Shown here: piece after piece, positions 9,244 to 18,606 of the stretch
Numbering within the stretch: position 1 is the stretch's first letter
Layout of the letters: the number at the start of each line of letters is the position of its first letter
Origin: G963663525 sp963663525
Lineage (GTDB): Bacteria; Myxococcota_A; SURF-8; G963663525
Length of the DNA stretch: 64,000 bases
Reading direction: 5' to 3'
Assembly: GCA_963663525.2 (NCBI GenBank)
Contig: CAXXHC010000001.1
Location: 3,235,273-3,299,272, forward strand
Translations under genes and position numbers: made by a program
The notes under the pieces: generated by a model
The model's database searches: none
Seen by the model: the letters and a program-made list of their open reading frames with translations, nothing else
Told to the model about the DNA's origin: nothing

Positions 9244-10755
9244 GGCTCTTCGCTGTTTAGTGTGGGTAACGGCAGCTTATGCATCGGCTTCGCCGATCCG
9301 GGGACCCGTCCCCGCACCCCTGGGATTTATCGCTTTGAAGTCCAAACCTGGTTGTTGTAATAAGGGATAAAGAGAAAAGGAGAGGTTTCCCCCTCCTTTC
9401 CAGGTTCGGACCTTCGACGGCGCTCGGGTCGCGTCCCCGCGTTGCCTTATCCTCCGCCGAAGTTCTGCCAGTGTAACCTTTGCACACTGAAGGAGCAAGA
9501 GATGGACGAGCGCGGACTTTTCACGATGGCTCTTGGATTGACCCCTCCCTGGGAGGTGGTGGATATTGACTTTGACGCCGAGCGCCACCGGTTGGATCTG
9601 TACCTGGATTTTCCCGCCGGGAGCCGGTTTGCGTGCCCGCAATGCGAGGTGGCTTGCGGGGTTCACGATACGAACGAGAGGAGTTGGCGACATCTGAACT
9701 TTTTTCAGCACGAGGCGTATCTTCACGCACGCCTACCCCGGATCAAATGCCCTGAACACGGAGTAAAAACGGTGGAGGTACCTTGGGCGCGTCCTGGTGC
9801 GGGGTTCACGCTGCTTTTTGAGGCGCTGGTACTGCTTATGGCCAGAAAGGGCATGACGCCCAAGGGGATCGGCGAAATACTTGGTGAGCACGACACGCGG
9901 ATCTGGCGGGTGCTGGAATACTATGTGGACTCGAGTCTGGCGAAGCAGGACTGGTCCGAGGTCGAAGCGGTGGGCGTGGATGAAACCAGCCGTTCCCGTG
10001 GGCACGACTACGTGACGGTGTTCGTGGACATGGACGAGGCGAAGGTTCTGCACGTGGAGCCCGGCAAAGACCACCGGACGGTGGCGGGCTTCGAGGCTGA
10101 GCTTCACGCTCACGGCGGTAAACCCGAACAGGTGAAAGAGTTCAGCATGGACATGTCAGCGGCGTTCATCAAGGGGGTTGGGAAACAGTTTCCCGATGCG
10201 GCGATGACCTTCGACCGCTTCCACGTGATGAAGCTTGTCAACAAGGCCGTGGACGAGGTGCGGCGTGAGGAGCGCCAAGACAGGACTGAGTTGGAAAAGA
10301 CGAGATGGGTCTGGTTGAAAAACGAGCAAAACCTTACGGACAAAGAGCGAGAGAAGTTCGATGAGTTGAAAGACAGCACGCTGAAAACGGCCAGGGGCTA
10401 TCGGCTCAAAGAGACGCTTCAGTCGGTATATGCCGACTACGCAGGCCATCCAGATGACGGTGAGAAGCAGTTGCAGTACTGGTATTTCTGGGCCACGCAC
10501 AGCCAACTGCCGCCGATGATCAAGGTAGCCAAAACGATCAAGACCCACTGGGATGGGGTATTGCGGTGGTTTCAGTCAGGTTTGACACAAGGGCTGGTGG
10601 AAGGCATCAACGGTATAATTCAGGCGGCCAAGCGCAAGGCCAGAGGGTTCAGGTCGTTTAGGAAGCTTCGAACCATGATCTTCCTCGTCGCTGGAAAGCT
10701 AGACTTCGACCTGCCGCAGATGAAACTGCTTACCCACAGTAAATAGCGAGGAGGC
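9244..10755 (+). mobile_element. ISL3-family insertion sequence, copy 1
   Basis: A 1512-bp element with imperfect terminal inverted repeats: the left end begins GGCTCTTCGCTGTTTAGTGT and the right end, read inward, GCCTCCTCGCTATTTACTGT. It carries one transposase gene. It is flanked by 8-bp duplications and sits inside the DGR target gene. Its transposase protein is identical to those of copies 2 and 3, so spread was recent. Confidence 0.95.
9502..10746 (+). CDS. ISL3-family transposase (copy 1)
   Basis: DDE transposase of about 414 aa. Near residues 35-80 is the ISL3 zinc-binding N-terminus (CPQCEVACG, then CPEHG). The catalytic core follows: VDETSRSRGHDYVTVFVD, SMDMSAAFIKGV with FDRFHVMKLVNKAVDEVRR, and the Glu in LVEGINGIIQ. 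I start it at the ATG preceded by AGGAG; an upstream ATG 60 bp earlier lacks an RBS. Intact and probably active. Confidence 0.93.
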   Translation: MDERGLFTMALGLTPPWEVVDIDFDAERHRLDLYLDFPAGSRFACPQCEVACGVHDTNERSWRHLNFFQHEAYLHARLPRIKCPEHGVKTVEVPWARPGAGFTLLFEALVLLMARKGMTPKGIGEILGEHDTRIWRVLEYYVDSSLAKQDWSEVEAVGVDETSRSRGHDYVTVFVDMDEAKVLHVEPGKDHRTVAGFEAELHAHGGKPEQVKEFSMDMSAAFIKGVGKQFPDAAMTFDRFHVMKLVNKAVDEVRREERQDRTELEKTRWVWLKNEQNLTDKEREKFDELKDSTLKTARGYRLKETLQSVYADYAGHPDDGEKQLQYWYFWATHSQLPPMIKVAKTIKTHWDGVLRWFQSGLTQGLVEGINGIIQAAKRKARGFRSFRKLRTMIFLVAGKLDFDLPQMKLLTHSK

Positions 10756-11430
10756 ATGAAAATCCCGTGTCCCTTCGGTGACTTCCAGTTTCGTAACCTG
10801 CAACGTGCGGTTGGTGTCGGGATCGTCGGGGAGGTTCCAGATCGTCAACGCCCGTGTTTCTTCCTCCCCGATGTTCCCGGCGTAACCGAATTCCAGGCGT
10901 GGAGGGACGTCCAGCGCCGATTCGCCCTTTTCGACGGCAAACAGCGGGATTTCAAGGATGTTTTCCTGAAAGTTGTCGCCGATGATTTGCAGCGTGCCGG
11001 TATCCGATCCGGCGTCCACGGGAGCATACTGCAACGTCACCGCAAGCCGCTGGTCCGGTACGAGCACGACAGGAACCTCCACGGCCTGATCGCCATCCAT
11101 GATCGCCTGCACAGAAAACTCCGGCGTGGTGGCTTCACTGGTCCGCACCACGGAGATCGTAAGATCTTCCTTGCCATCATTCGTCAACGTCAAGGTTTCC
11201 GTGGACGTATCTCCCAATACTACTGCCCCGAAGTGGGTTTCTTCCGGGCTGGCGGAAAGCAATCCCTGGGAATTTTCTTCGTCTTCTGGGAATGTTTCAT
11301 TTTCGGGAAGGTCAGTAAAATCGGTAACATCGCTATCGCCTGTTGGGTTTCCTGTGCTGCCCCCAGAAGAACAGGAAACAAGGAATAGCATCATTGTCGA
11401 CAGGAAGAAGAAACATCTAAAAGTTCCCAT
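10756..11430 (-). pseudogene. DGR target lipoprotein, N-terminal part
   Basis: The gene starts with a lipoprotein signal (FLSTMMLFLVSCSSGGSTGN, lipobox LVSC), an acidic linker, then an ASH/choice-of-anchor-D-like beta domain with ETHFGAVVLGDTSTETLTL. It is cut after GTRDFH by ISL3 copy 1 and originally ran into the 5369-9243 part, giving about 1513 aa. As it stands, this half would yield a short secreted lipoprotein ending in IS-encoded residues. Confidence 0.85.
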
Positions 11431-11490
11431 TGTTTTCCTCTTTTAAAGCGCTACAACTCTCGAAGAGTTACCGTTTGGATTGCTTTTGGG

Positions 11491-11970
11491 TCAATCGATA
11501 CGACTTTTTCTATATGCCGAAGATACCATGAGGCAGCTTATCTGTAAACAGCGATTGAAAAGCAAAAAACGCAACCGACGTTTTCTGCCGATTCGACGAC
11601 GAAAAGAATATTTTCGAAGATATTCCCTTGTCTGACTATTCCAACCACTGCCGCTGTTCGTCCCAATCCATCGGAATCGCTTTGCGAAGTTTTTCCAGCG
11701 ATAATACAGAAGGTTCACGTCATCCAGGATTGCAAGAATGATATCCGGAGCCAGCAAAGTCAGATTGAGCGTCCGACCGACGTAAGCCCGGTCAAGACCA
11801 AGGGAATCTGCCAACTCGGCGAGAGTGGAAAAATGACCTTCTTCAAGCAATTCCTTCCAACAATGCACGCGTGCCAGAGCTAATACGATGGGTTTTAATC
11901 GGCGAGAAATCCTCGTCAGATCCAGGTTATTAGATATCCGTGTCACGTTCCTGGGGCTCGGACGATTCAC
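11491..11970 (-). CDS. Small HTH protein resembling a recombinase C-terminal region
   Basis: Residues about 23-85 (KPIVLALARVHCWKELLEEG, LAELADSLGLDRAYVGRTL, LTLLAPDIILAIL) match the helix-turn-helix segment often found at the end of phage-type recombinases or as an orphan small gene beside them. The C-terminal half is basic (KYSFRRRIGRKRRLRF) and not recognisable. It overlaps the end of the upstream lipoprotein gene by 41 bp. It may be a leftover of a lost integrase region; function uncertain. Confidence 0.45.
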   Translation of the reverse strand: MNRPSPRNVTRISNNLDLTRISRRLKPIVLALARVHCWKELLEEGHFSTLAELADSLGLDRAYVGRTLNLTLLAPDIILAILDDVNLLYYRWKNFAKRFRWIGTNSGSGWNSQTREYLRKYSFRRRIGRKRRLRFLLFNRCLQISCLMVSSAYRKSRID

Positions 11971-13360
11971 TCACGTTGTCGGTGGACGATTCCAGAGAAC
12001 TCGACGTATCTTCCAGTCTATTGTAGGTTTTAAAGTATTTTCCACCGATGCAGACTTCGCTGACTCGACCTTCCTCCGTTTTGGTGTCACCGGCTTTGCA
12101 TTCCTCGCTTCCGGACTCCATACCGCATCCGTATCTCATACCTTCTTCTTCATCGTCGTAAACGGCCATACAGATAAAGTCTTTATCCAAACGCGTGCAA
12201 TCGTACTCGAACAGGACGCCGTAGTCGCAATCTCGAATTGTTGACCCATCGCAGTTTGACTCCGTGCAGCCGTCTCCCATGCCACACTCCGCATCCCCTT
12301 CGTTGTCAAGGTAGCAATTCATACCTAAATCGCTGCAATCAAACGATGACATCACGCCGCCATCGCATTCAACGATATCCGAACCTTCGCAATAAGAAGA
12401 GTAGTTCTCACTTTCGCAGGTACCCGATCCGCACGTCGCCTCGCCATAGGAATTCACATAGCAGGTTTGCCCATCCTCGACCTTCGCACAATCAAATTCA
12501 ATCGCGTAGCCTTCATCCGAGTCGCAGGACGTGCTAACGCTTCCATTGCAGCTATCAGTGAAGGACGATTCTTCACATACTCCGACGACTTTTTCCCCGT
12601 AGGAGTCGTTGGAACAGGCTGCGGCAGCCTCGCAACTCGTGACGCTCTGTATGCAGGTCAGCAAGTTATGGTAGAACTCTCCGTAGAAACTGTTGCTGTT
12701 CATGTACACGTCAAAGCTGGGAATATAACTCAACACCAATTGCGACGAGTCGCTCAGGCTTCCATCGTCGAAACAGGACGAAACCACATATGCATAATCC
12801 GCTGCCGCACTCATGAGATCCAGTTTCTTATCGTCGTCCTCGACGAAATACCCCTGAGTCTGGTATGCGCCCACTATGTCGTCAGAAGTTTTAAGTGCGA
12901 TTTCTAGAGCGAACGCCTGCCCCTTGATGAAGTCGTCCTTTGCAAGTGTGCCTTCCAAGTACATGATGCTGGTTCCTTGGCCCTCCGCGCCAGGCAAAGA
13001 CGCCAAGCCAGCGGTGACTTTAAGGTATTTCGTGGCGTGTTGGACATAGACGATCGCGCCGTCCACACTTTGGGCAAGCTGCGAATCGGTCAGAATCGAC
13101 ACTGTGAAAGAATCTCCCAACTCCGATCTCGACGGCAACGAAACTTGGGAGATCTGTGGCGCGGTCGTGGGATCGCTGAGACCGGCCGGTTTTTCTCCCT
13201 TAATGACGTCGGAATTGGCAAAGTTCAGGGCATCTGTCAGGCGGTTTCCCAGTGCCTCGGCGGTTTTTTCCGTATCCATGCTATTGTCATCGCAGGATGC
13301 AAAAGCTAGAAAAAAAGAACACATGAAGAACCACGCGATTAGTGAACGAGCACGGAACAT
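11930..13360 (-). CDS. Cys-rich lipoprotein of unknown function
   Basis: About 476 aa. I start at the ATG preceded by AGGGAGG, giving MFRARSLIAWFFMCSFFLAF then ASC as lipobox. Residues 25-230 form a domain without a recognised family. Residues 230-430 carry five Cys-rich repeats of the form C...G...C..E-C-DGG...DCS, reminiscent of small disulfide repeats in delta-proteobacterial surface proteins. The C-terminus is Ser/Glu-rich and low complexity. Probably outer-membrane anchored. It stands alone on the minus strand. Confidence 0.8.
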   Translation of the reverse strand: MFRARSLIAWFFMCSFFLAFASCDDNSMDTEKTAEALGNRLTDALNFANSDVIKGEKPAGLSDPTTAPQISQVSLPSRSELGDSFTVSILTDSQLAQSVDGAIVYVQHATKYLKVTAGLASLPGAEGQGTSIMYLEGTLAKDDFIKGQAFALEIALKTSDDIVGAYQTQGYFVEDDDKKLDLMSAAADYAYVVSSCFDDGSLSDSSQLVLSYIPSFDVYMNSNSFYGEFYHNLLTCIQSVTSCEAAAACSNDSYGEKVVGVCEESSFTDSCNGSVSTSCDSDEGYAIEFDCAKVEDGQTCYVNSYGEATCGSGTCESENYSSYCEGSDIVECDGGVMSSFDCSDLGMNCYLDNEGDAECGMGDGCTESNCDGSTIRDCDYGVLFEYDCTRLDKDFICMAVYDDEEEGMRYGCGMESGSEECKAGDTKTEEGRVSEVCIGGKYFKTYNRLEDTSSSLESSTDNVSESSEPQERDTDI

Positions 13361-13537
13361 TATGCCCTCCCTCTTCAAGATTTATAGAATAGGTTATCTT
13401 AACAATTGCAGGAGTTTTTTGTCAAGCAAGGACAGAAATGCAAACATTGGTCGAAAAGCACAGAGGACGCTTTTTTTCGATTCGATCACAGCCAGGATAC
13501 AGGTTTCACTCGTCTAGTTGCCACCACCGGGGACTTT

Positions 13538-13741
13538 TTATCCTGCACTTTGTCTCCAAGCCTTTCTCTGCTCTCCCCAATCCGCCATTGCTACCAGCTG
13601 GCGAACGGCTCGCTCGGTCATAAAACCAGCATCCGTTTCATCATCCCGAGTTTCAGCAAACAAGATCAATTCTTGAATATCCGGAGCAAGCAATATCAAA
13701 TTCAAAATCTGCGTCACCCTTACAGCGAAAAAATAGCCCAT
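13538..13741 (-). pseudogene. Fragment of recombinase-associated HTH protein
   Basis: The stretch ILNLILLAPDIQELILFAE followed by ITERAVRQ-like residues (MTERAVRQLVAMADWGEQR) matches the C-terminal half of the domain at 11491-11970. N-terminal helices are missing and the preceding residues look random. The surrounding DNA (13390-14240) holds no complete gene; near 13990 there are words shared with the 3.5-4.1 kb repeat tract. Confidence 0.45.
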
Positions 13742-14242
13742 GGAGAAAATTGCACATCGGGCTTACAAGGGAGAAGCAAGGCGGAATTTTGGTTGATATT
13801 TTGGAAGAAACGTCGGTTTCGGAACAACTATTCGGGGAAAGTATTCAGCGTCATGTTTCCATGATGATAATCGGTAACAACCTTGTCCCGGTAGTCCTGG
13901 CCGGGCGTGGTGCTGCTTAGAAATTCATGAGGACACCAAACGATCGAATCTCAAACGCCGTGCTTTTCGTCTACCGTTTACATATAGCCCCAGCCAGCCA
14001 AAATACCAGGACTGGACTGGCTAATCTGGAATTCATGACGTAGCCGAAAAGGAAAAGAAGCAAAATCGCTATTTGCTGTTTTGCTCGCTTATACTGGCGG
14101 TTGTTTGCGTGGTTGTTTCCAAATATCATTGCTCAGCCATTTTGATCGACGGACGGCATGTACGGACCACCGGACGCTTTTGTCCAGAAGGCATTGACCA
14201 ACAGCACGGCATAACATCATATTGTTGAAGCACCCATCCGAT

Positions 14243-15118
14243 TTAGCCAGTGGTATTTTCTGCAATTTCTGGCGTGTTTCCAAAATAGATTTTGGTGTGA
14301 GGCCAAGGAATCTCGATACCTTCTTTGTCAAAACGGTTCTTGATCCGCTTGCGTAATTCTCCAGTCAGTCCCCACTGTTCTCCTGGTTTTGTAAATCCCC
14401 GAATACAAATGTCGACGCCATGAGCGCCAAGCTCGCTAACACGCATAGCAGACGGAGTCGATGTTAAGTTCGTCCCAAAATCGGGATCATCTTTAAGTTC
14501 CTGGCATACCATGTTAAGAACTTCATATACATGGCTTATATCCTCCTTGTAAGCCACTGTTATATATAGATTTATCCTTGCCCAGTCTCTCGTCTGATTA
14601 CTGGCAATTTTTATCTGACTATTGGGTATTACATGCATTGTGCCATTTATTTCCCGTAAAACTGTGCATCTTGGACTTACTTCCTCAACTTCGCCTTCCA
14701 TTCCCAAAATGGTAACCCAATCACCAATCCGGTACCAATCCTCCATTACTATGAAGAACCCTTGAATATAGTCAAGAATGATGTTTTGAACAGCAAAACC
14801 AAGGCCCAGACTGGCAACACCAAGTGTCGCCAGCAAGGGTGTAATATCTATTTTAATTACACCCAGAATCATCACAAATACAATGATCCATATAATAGCT
14901 GAAACAACTTTTATAATGACAGAAGCTATTGTTTTGGTGCGAATGGCTATCTGCTTTTTTGATTCTTCCCGGACCTTTGTGGTCCCCAATATTATTGCCC
15001 TTGGAATTATCTTTTTTTGAATTTTATTAAGCACCAAAGCGATGAAAAGAATTACAAAAACCTTTACTGTTATTCCCATTATTAGAGTTGAATTGAAAAC
15101 GAAATCTGATGCAAACAT
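14243..15118 (-). CDS. MscS-family mechanosensitive channel
   Basis: 291 aa. Transmembrane helices span about residues 12-30, 63-86 and 94-120. The last is the pore helix with the glycine-spaced MscS signature GVASLGLGFAVQNIILDYI. The beta domain (DWYRIGDWVTI, VIPNSQI) and a mixed C-terminal domain follow. It would sit in the inner membrane and release solutes on hypo-osmotic shock. An AAGGGGG RBS lies upstream of ATG. Single gene; the C-terminus is normal in length for small MscS. Confidence 0.92.
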   Translation of the reverse strand: MFASDFVFNSTLIMGITVKVFVILFIALVLNKIQKKIIPRAIILGTTKVREESKKQIAIRTKTIASVIIKVVSAIIWIIVFVMILGVIKIDITPLLATLGVASLGLGFAVQNIILDYIQGFFIVMEDWYRIGDWVTILGMEGEVEEVSPRCTVLREINGTMHVIPNSQIKIASNQTRDWARINLYITVAYKEDISHVYEVLNMVCQELKDDPDFGTNLTSTPSAMRVSELGAHGVDICIRGFTKPGEQWGLTGELRKRIKNRFDKEGIEIPWPHTKIYFGNTPEIAENTTG

Positions 15119-15314
15119 GAGATACCCCCTTCGGGCGATTTATTTGAACTGAATGAACAAAGCATTTGAGAGAAAACAGATTTAAATTATTTTAGCACTG
15201 TTGGGGAATTGAGACAATAACGCAATTTGGATGATTTCATTCGAGATTAGTGAAGTTTGACGGCAGGGAAGACCGATCGAAACCATAATTGATCCATTTC
15301 ATGTGTCTACAATA

Positions 15315-15357
15315 CTTCGTTAATTTCAAAGAAACAAGCTGAAACTTTCTAATAGTC
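15315..15357 (+). promoter_or_regulatory. Bipartite LysR-type operator, site 1
   Basis: Dyad CTTCGTTAATTTCAAAG, 13-bp gap, then CTTTCTAATAGTC. It fits the seven-member element described in the findings. It lies about 110 bp upstream of the ribosome-hibernation-factor remnant. The rest of 15119-15468 has no gene. Confidence 0.65.
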
Positions 15358-15468
15358 TAACGATGCAGAAGAGAGCATGATTATTAAAGGAAAGCAACTG
15401 TGCTGCAGAAATTGTTAATTGCCAATAACTTTAAACGAGTTTGCCTAAAAGGCATGAGCGGGAAAGCG

Positions 15469-15703
15469 ATGGAAATAACTGTTACCAGTGGGGATATCGA
15501 GGGTGACTGTTGAAATGTCAGCGATAGCCCCTCATAACGCTGAATATAAAAAGTGCCGGATGGAATTGTTCTTTCGCACTGGGCAGAAGATTATCGTTGA
15601 GGACACAGACGCCGATATACAAGCGGTCGGCGATCGAGCGGCCTTCCAAATGGGCCCGTTCAGTAGAAAGAAAACTGAATCGGGAGCGCGAACTAGGGGT
15701 CCA
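15469..15703 (+). pseudogene. Ribosome hibernation factor (HPF/RaiA) remnant
   Basis: The start MEITVTSGDIE and the later stretch SRVTVEMSAI...YKKCRMELFF...KIIVEDTDADIQAVGDRAA parallel the intact gene at 61737-62042 (HVTVNLSEA, HKKCRIEV, KIVVEDMDNDWQAAVDRAA). About 30 residues between them are deleted, shifting the frame. An extra G near 15653 shifts it again before ARSVERKLNRERE. Two lesions make it a clear pseudogene. It keeps the same type of promoter element as the intact copy. Confidence 0.75.
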
Positions 15704-15873
15704 ACGCCCATGCCTACAATCATGGGACCAACGTAACTGCTTGGTTATGCCAAGGATCAGAAAAAAAACAGTTTCTCAGAGAAGTACCCTTTTCCTTCGC
15801 TCTATAATGCTTTTTTCATTGTTTGATATGGTTTCAGCAAATGCGGGTTGATGAATATTTGTGAGGTAAAAAA

Positions 15874-17790
15874 ATGTATTGTTCTGTAAAAAAGGCGATT
15901 ATCCTCGCCGCTGGTATCGGCAAACGTTTGAGACCGTTTACCGACCATACGCCCAAATGCCTGGCACAGGTTAACGGCATACCTATACTGGTCAATTCGC
16001 TCACCCAACTCGCCAATGTCGGAATTGTTCAGGTTGTGATTGTAGTTGGACATCACCAAGAGCAGATCAGAGAACTCATTGGAAACTCATTTAAAGGGAT
16101 TGAAATCACCTTTGTCGAGTCCGAAGTTTACGCTACGACCAACAATATCTACTCCTTGTGGCTGGCCCGTGAGCACATGACGGAGGATATCCTTTTGCTT
16201 GAAGGAGATGTGTTTTACGATCAAGAACTACTCGAACACATGCTCTCCCCGGAAAAAGGAAATCTTGCGGCGGTTGCTAGTCATCAGCCTTTCATGTCAG
16301 GTACAGTCGTTAGTATTGACGGCAACGACAGCATCCAGACCTTGATCGACGCAAAGCAACAAACACATAATTTCGACCACTCGGAGACATTCAAGACAAT
16401 CAATATATGGCTTTTCCGCAAAGAATTTCTCAACGATTACTATCTGCCGAAACTTGAAGTGTCCATTGCAGCAGGTGAAGTCAACGGGTATTACGAAAGT
16501 CTCCTTGAAATTCAGGAGTTTTCTTCTCAGCACACGTTGCTCGCAGTGCGTTGTGATGGAATCAGGTGGTACGAGATCGACGACGAAAATGACCGTTTGT
16601 CCGCAGAGTATTTGTTTTCGTCACCGGATGAACGTTATGATTATGTCTCTGGTCAGCACGGTAGTTACTGGCGTTACGATTTTGTTGATCATGCGTATCT
16701 CTACAATCTCTACTACCCTCCTGAAGAAATATTCACGCATTTTCACGCTCACATGCGCGAGCTGGTACTGAACTACCCTATTGCTCAAAACGATCTCTCT
16801 CAATTGATGGGTGGGCTTATTGATCAGCCACCGGAATATATCGTGGTGGCCAACGGTGCTTCGGAATTTATTAAAATAATCTCTGGCACCCTCGACCGAA
16901 AAATAATTATCCCAGTTCCATCGTTTAATGAATACGTCAATGCTGCACCCAAGGAAAAAGTTATAGAATATGCGTTAGAATCACCGACATTTACCCTGGA
17001 TGTAGACCGGTTTGCCGACCATGCCAAACGGCATGAGGCCGAGATTGCGATAGTGGTTTCACCGAATAACCCGACCTCGCTCTCAACCCCTAGGTCAGAT
17101 CTCTTGCGGCTGACAAAAAAACTCGCCGATCAGCGATGCATGCTCATCGTGGATGAATCATTTGTAGATTTCGCACAGGATCCATCCTCCGCCACACTCA
17201 TACATGAGATCGAACAGCACAAGAACCTAGCGATTATCAAAAGCTTGAGTAAGTCTTACGGTATTGGGGGATTACGGCTCGGATACCTGCTAACCGCAAA
17301 CCGGGAATTTGCAGAGCGGATTAGAAGTGGCATCCATATCTGGAACATTAACAGTTTTGCCGAGGCTTTCCTGCGAATCGCCCCAAGATACAGATGCGAG
17401 TTTTCTAAAAGTTGTGAACGCGTGCGTGCCGATAGCGACAATTTGTACGTAAACCTTTGTGACATTCCAGGGTTGACTGTGTATAAACCTGAAGCAAACT
17501 TTGTTTTCTGCCGCCTTCCCGATCATGCTTCCATCGCCTCTGAGATAACAAAAACTCTATTTGTAGAAAATAACATCTATATCAAGCATTGCGCTGGAAA
17601 AACGCTTGACGATGGAGACAGATACCTCCGAATCGCTGCACGTACCTCCGCAGAAAACAAAACACTTGTCACAGCGCTGAAACGCATTATTGCTTCTTCA
17701 AAAACAGTTATTACTGAGCACACGAGTTCGACCATTGGTATGCGACGACGCACTCTCCCGCAACAATCGTCACGGTGCAAACAAATATGA
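15874..17790 (+). CDS. Bifunctional cytidylyltransferase / class I aminotransferase (PntC-like)
   Basis: 638 aa. Residues 1 to about 245 are a sugar-phosphate-type nucleotidyltransferase with AAGIGKRLRPFTDHTPKCL and the acidic LLLEGDVFYD metal site, closest in style to phosphocholine/aminoethylphosphonate cytidylyltransferases. The rest is a fold-type I PLP aminotransferase with SPNNPTS, the Asp of VDESFVDF and the PLP Lys in SLSKSYGIGGLRLGY. The same fusion order is known for PntC, which transaminates phosphonoacetaldehyde and activates 2-aminoethylphosphonate with CTP. The next gene, a CDP-alcohol phosphatidyltransferase, overlaps by ATGA, so the pair likely makes a lipid headgroup. No PEP mutase or decarboxylase is in the window, so the substrate is inferred. 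Confidence 0.75.
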   Translation: MYCSVKKAIILAAGIGKRLRPFTDHTPKCLAQVNGIPILVNSLTQLANVGIVQVVIVVGHHQEQIRELIGNSFKGIEITFVESEVYATTNNIYSLWLAREHMTEDILLLEGDVFYDQELLEHMLSPEKGNLAAVASHQPFMSGTVVSIDGNDSIQTLIDAKQQTHNFDHSETFKTINIWLFRKEFLNDYYLPKLEVSIAAGEVNGYYESLLEIQEFSSQHTLLAVRCDGIRWYEIDDENDRLSAEYLFSSPDERYDYVSGQHGSYWRYDFVDHAYLYNLYYPPEEIFTHFHAHMRELVLNYPIAQNDLSQLMGGLIDQPPEYIVVANGASEFIKIISGTLDRKIIIPVPSFNEYVNAAPKEKVIEYALESPTFTLDVDRFADHAKRHEAEIAIVVSPNNPTSLSTPRSDLLRLTKKLADQRCMLIVDESFVDFAQDPSSATLIHEIEQHKNLAIIKSLSKSYGIGGLRLGYLLTANREFAERIRSGIHIWNINSFAEAFLRIAPRYRCEFSKSCERVRADSDNLYVNLCDIPGLTVYKPEANFVFCRLPDHASIASEITKTLFVENNIYIKHCAGKTLDDGDRYLRIAARTSAENKTLVTALKRIIASSKTVITEHTSSTIGMRRRTLPQQSSRCKQI

Positions 17791-18401
17791 TTGGATATTT
17801 GAAGGATAAAGCTAATCTTCTCACGATGGTGGGGCTGGCTTGCTCTGTGATAGGGATTTACTTTGCTATCATTGGAAATTTCAAGATAGCCATGATCCTG
17901 ATGCTTTGGGCAATATTTTGCGACTGGTTCGATGGTCCGTTAGCTCGTAAAACAAAGGGCCGAGACAGCAAGTTTGGTGAGTTCGGAGCGGCGCTTGACT
18001 CTCTGGTTGACCTTGTAAGTTTCGGCGTCTTTCCTGCCATCGTTCTGCTCAGTTATGGTGAGTTTAGCCCGTGGTTCTTGCCGGGGACTGTTGTAGCTGT
18101 GGCGGCGGGAGCCATCCGTTTGAGCTACTTCAATGTATTCGGTCTCGAAGGTGGTAAAACCTACCTTGGGCTGTCGTTAGATATCAACGCAATGCTCATG
18201 GCTTTTCTCTTTCTGTTCGAGAGTCTCGTGGCTCCACCTGTATTCAGTGGCATTCTCTACGGAACCATAATCTTGCTCGCTGTATTAAATGTCTCTCCAT
18301 TCCGAATGCCCAAAATGGTTGGGATCTGGTATTATGTGGTAGCCGCTTACGTCCTCGTAGCGACAGCGATATACAGTACCCTCCTGTGGCATCAAATATA
18401 A
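17787..18401 (+). CDS. CDP-alcohol phosphatidyltransferase
   Basis: About 204 aa, integral inner-membrane enzyme with about six hydrophobic helices. The family signature D-x2-DG-x2-AR...G-x3-D-x3-D is present as DWFDGPLAR followed by GEFGAALDSLVD. It moves the phospho- (or phosphono-) alcohol or diacylglycerol group of a CMP-activated substrate. I start at the ATG inside the ATGA overlap with the upstream gene, since coupling is likely; an alternative start 12 bp upstream lies inside that gene. Context suggests transfer of the headgroup activated by the upstream fusion enzyme. Confidence 0.85.
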   Translation: MIGYLKDKANLLTMVGLACSVIGIYFAIIGNFKIAMILMLWAIFCDWFDGPLARKTKGRDSKFGEFGAALDSLVDLVSFGVFPAIVLLSYGEFSPWFLPGTVVAVAAGAIRLSYFNVFGLEGGKTYLGLSLDINAMLMAFLFLFESLVAPPVFSGILYGTIILLAVLNVSPFRMPKMVGIWYYVVAAYVLVATAIYSTLLWHQI

Positions 18402-18606
18402 ACAGCCTTCAAATTACGGTGCTTCACTACTCAAGTGTTGTTAGCCTACTCCAGTCCTCCCCGCCGGTCCACTTTTTACGCTGAATCTCCCGCTGAATTA
18501 GAATCCAAATAATCAGGCACAAAAAGAGAACCTCACGGCTCGTGAAAATGTCTCGGAAGGTCAGCTTTTTTGCGACGATTCCGGCCTGCATGGCCGGAGT
18601 TCGGGT

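Noticed and set aside
9277..9726. Antisense ORFs of 70-150 aa inside every ISL3 copy
   Set aside because: They are frame shadows of the transposase, repeat only because the IS repeats, and have no RBS or family features.
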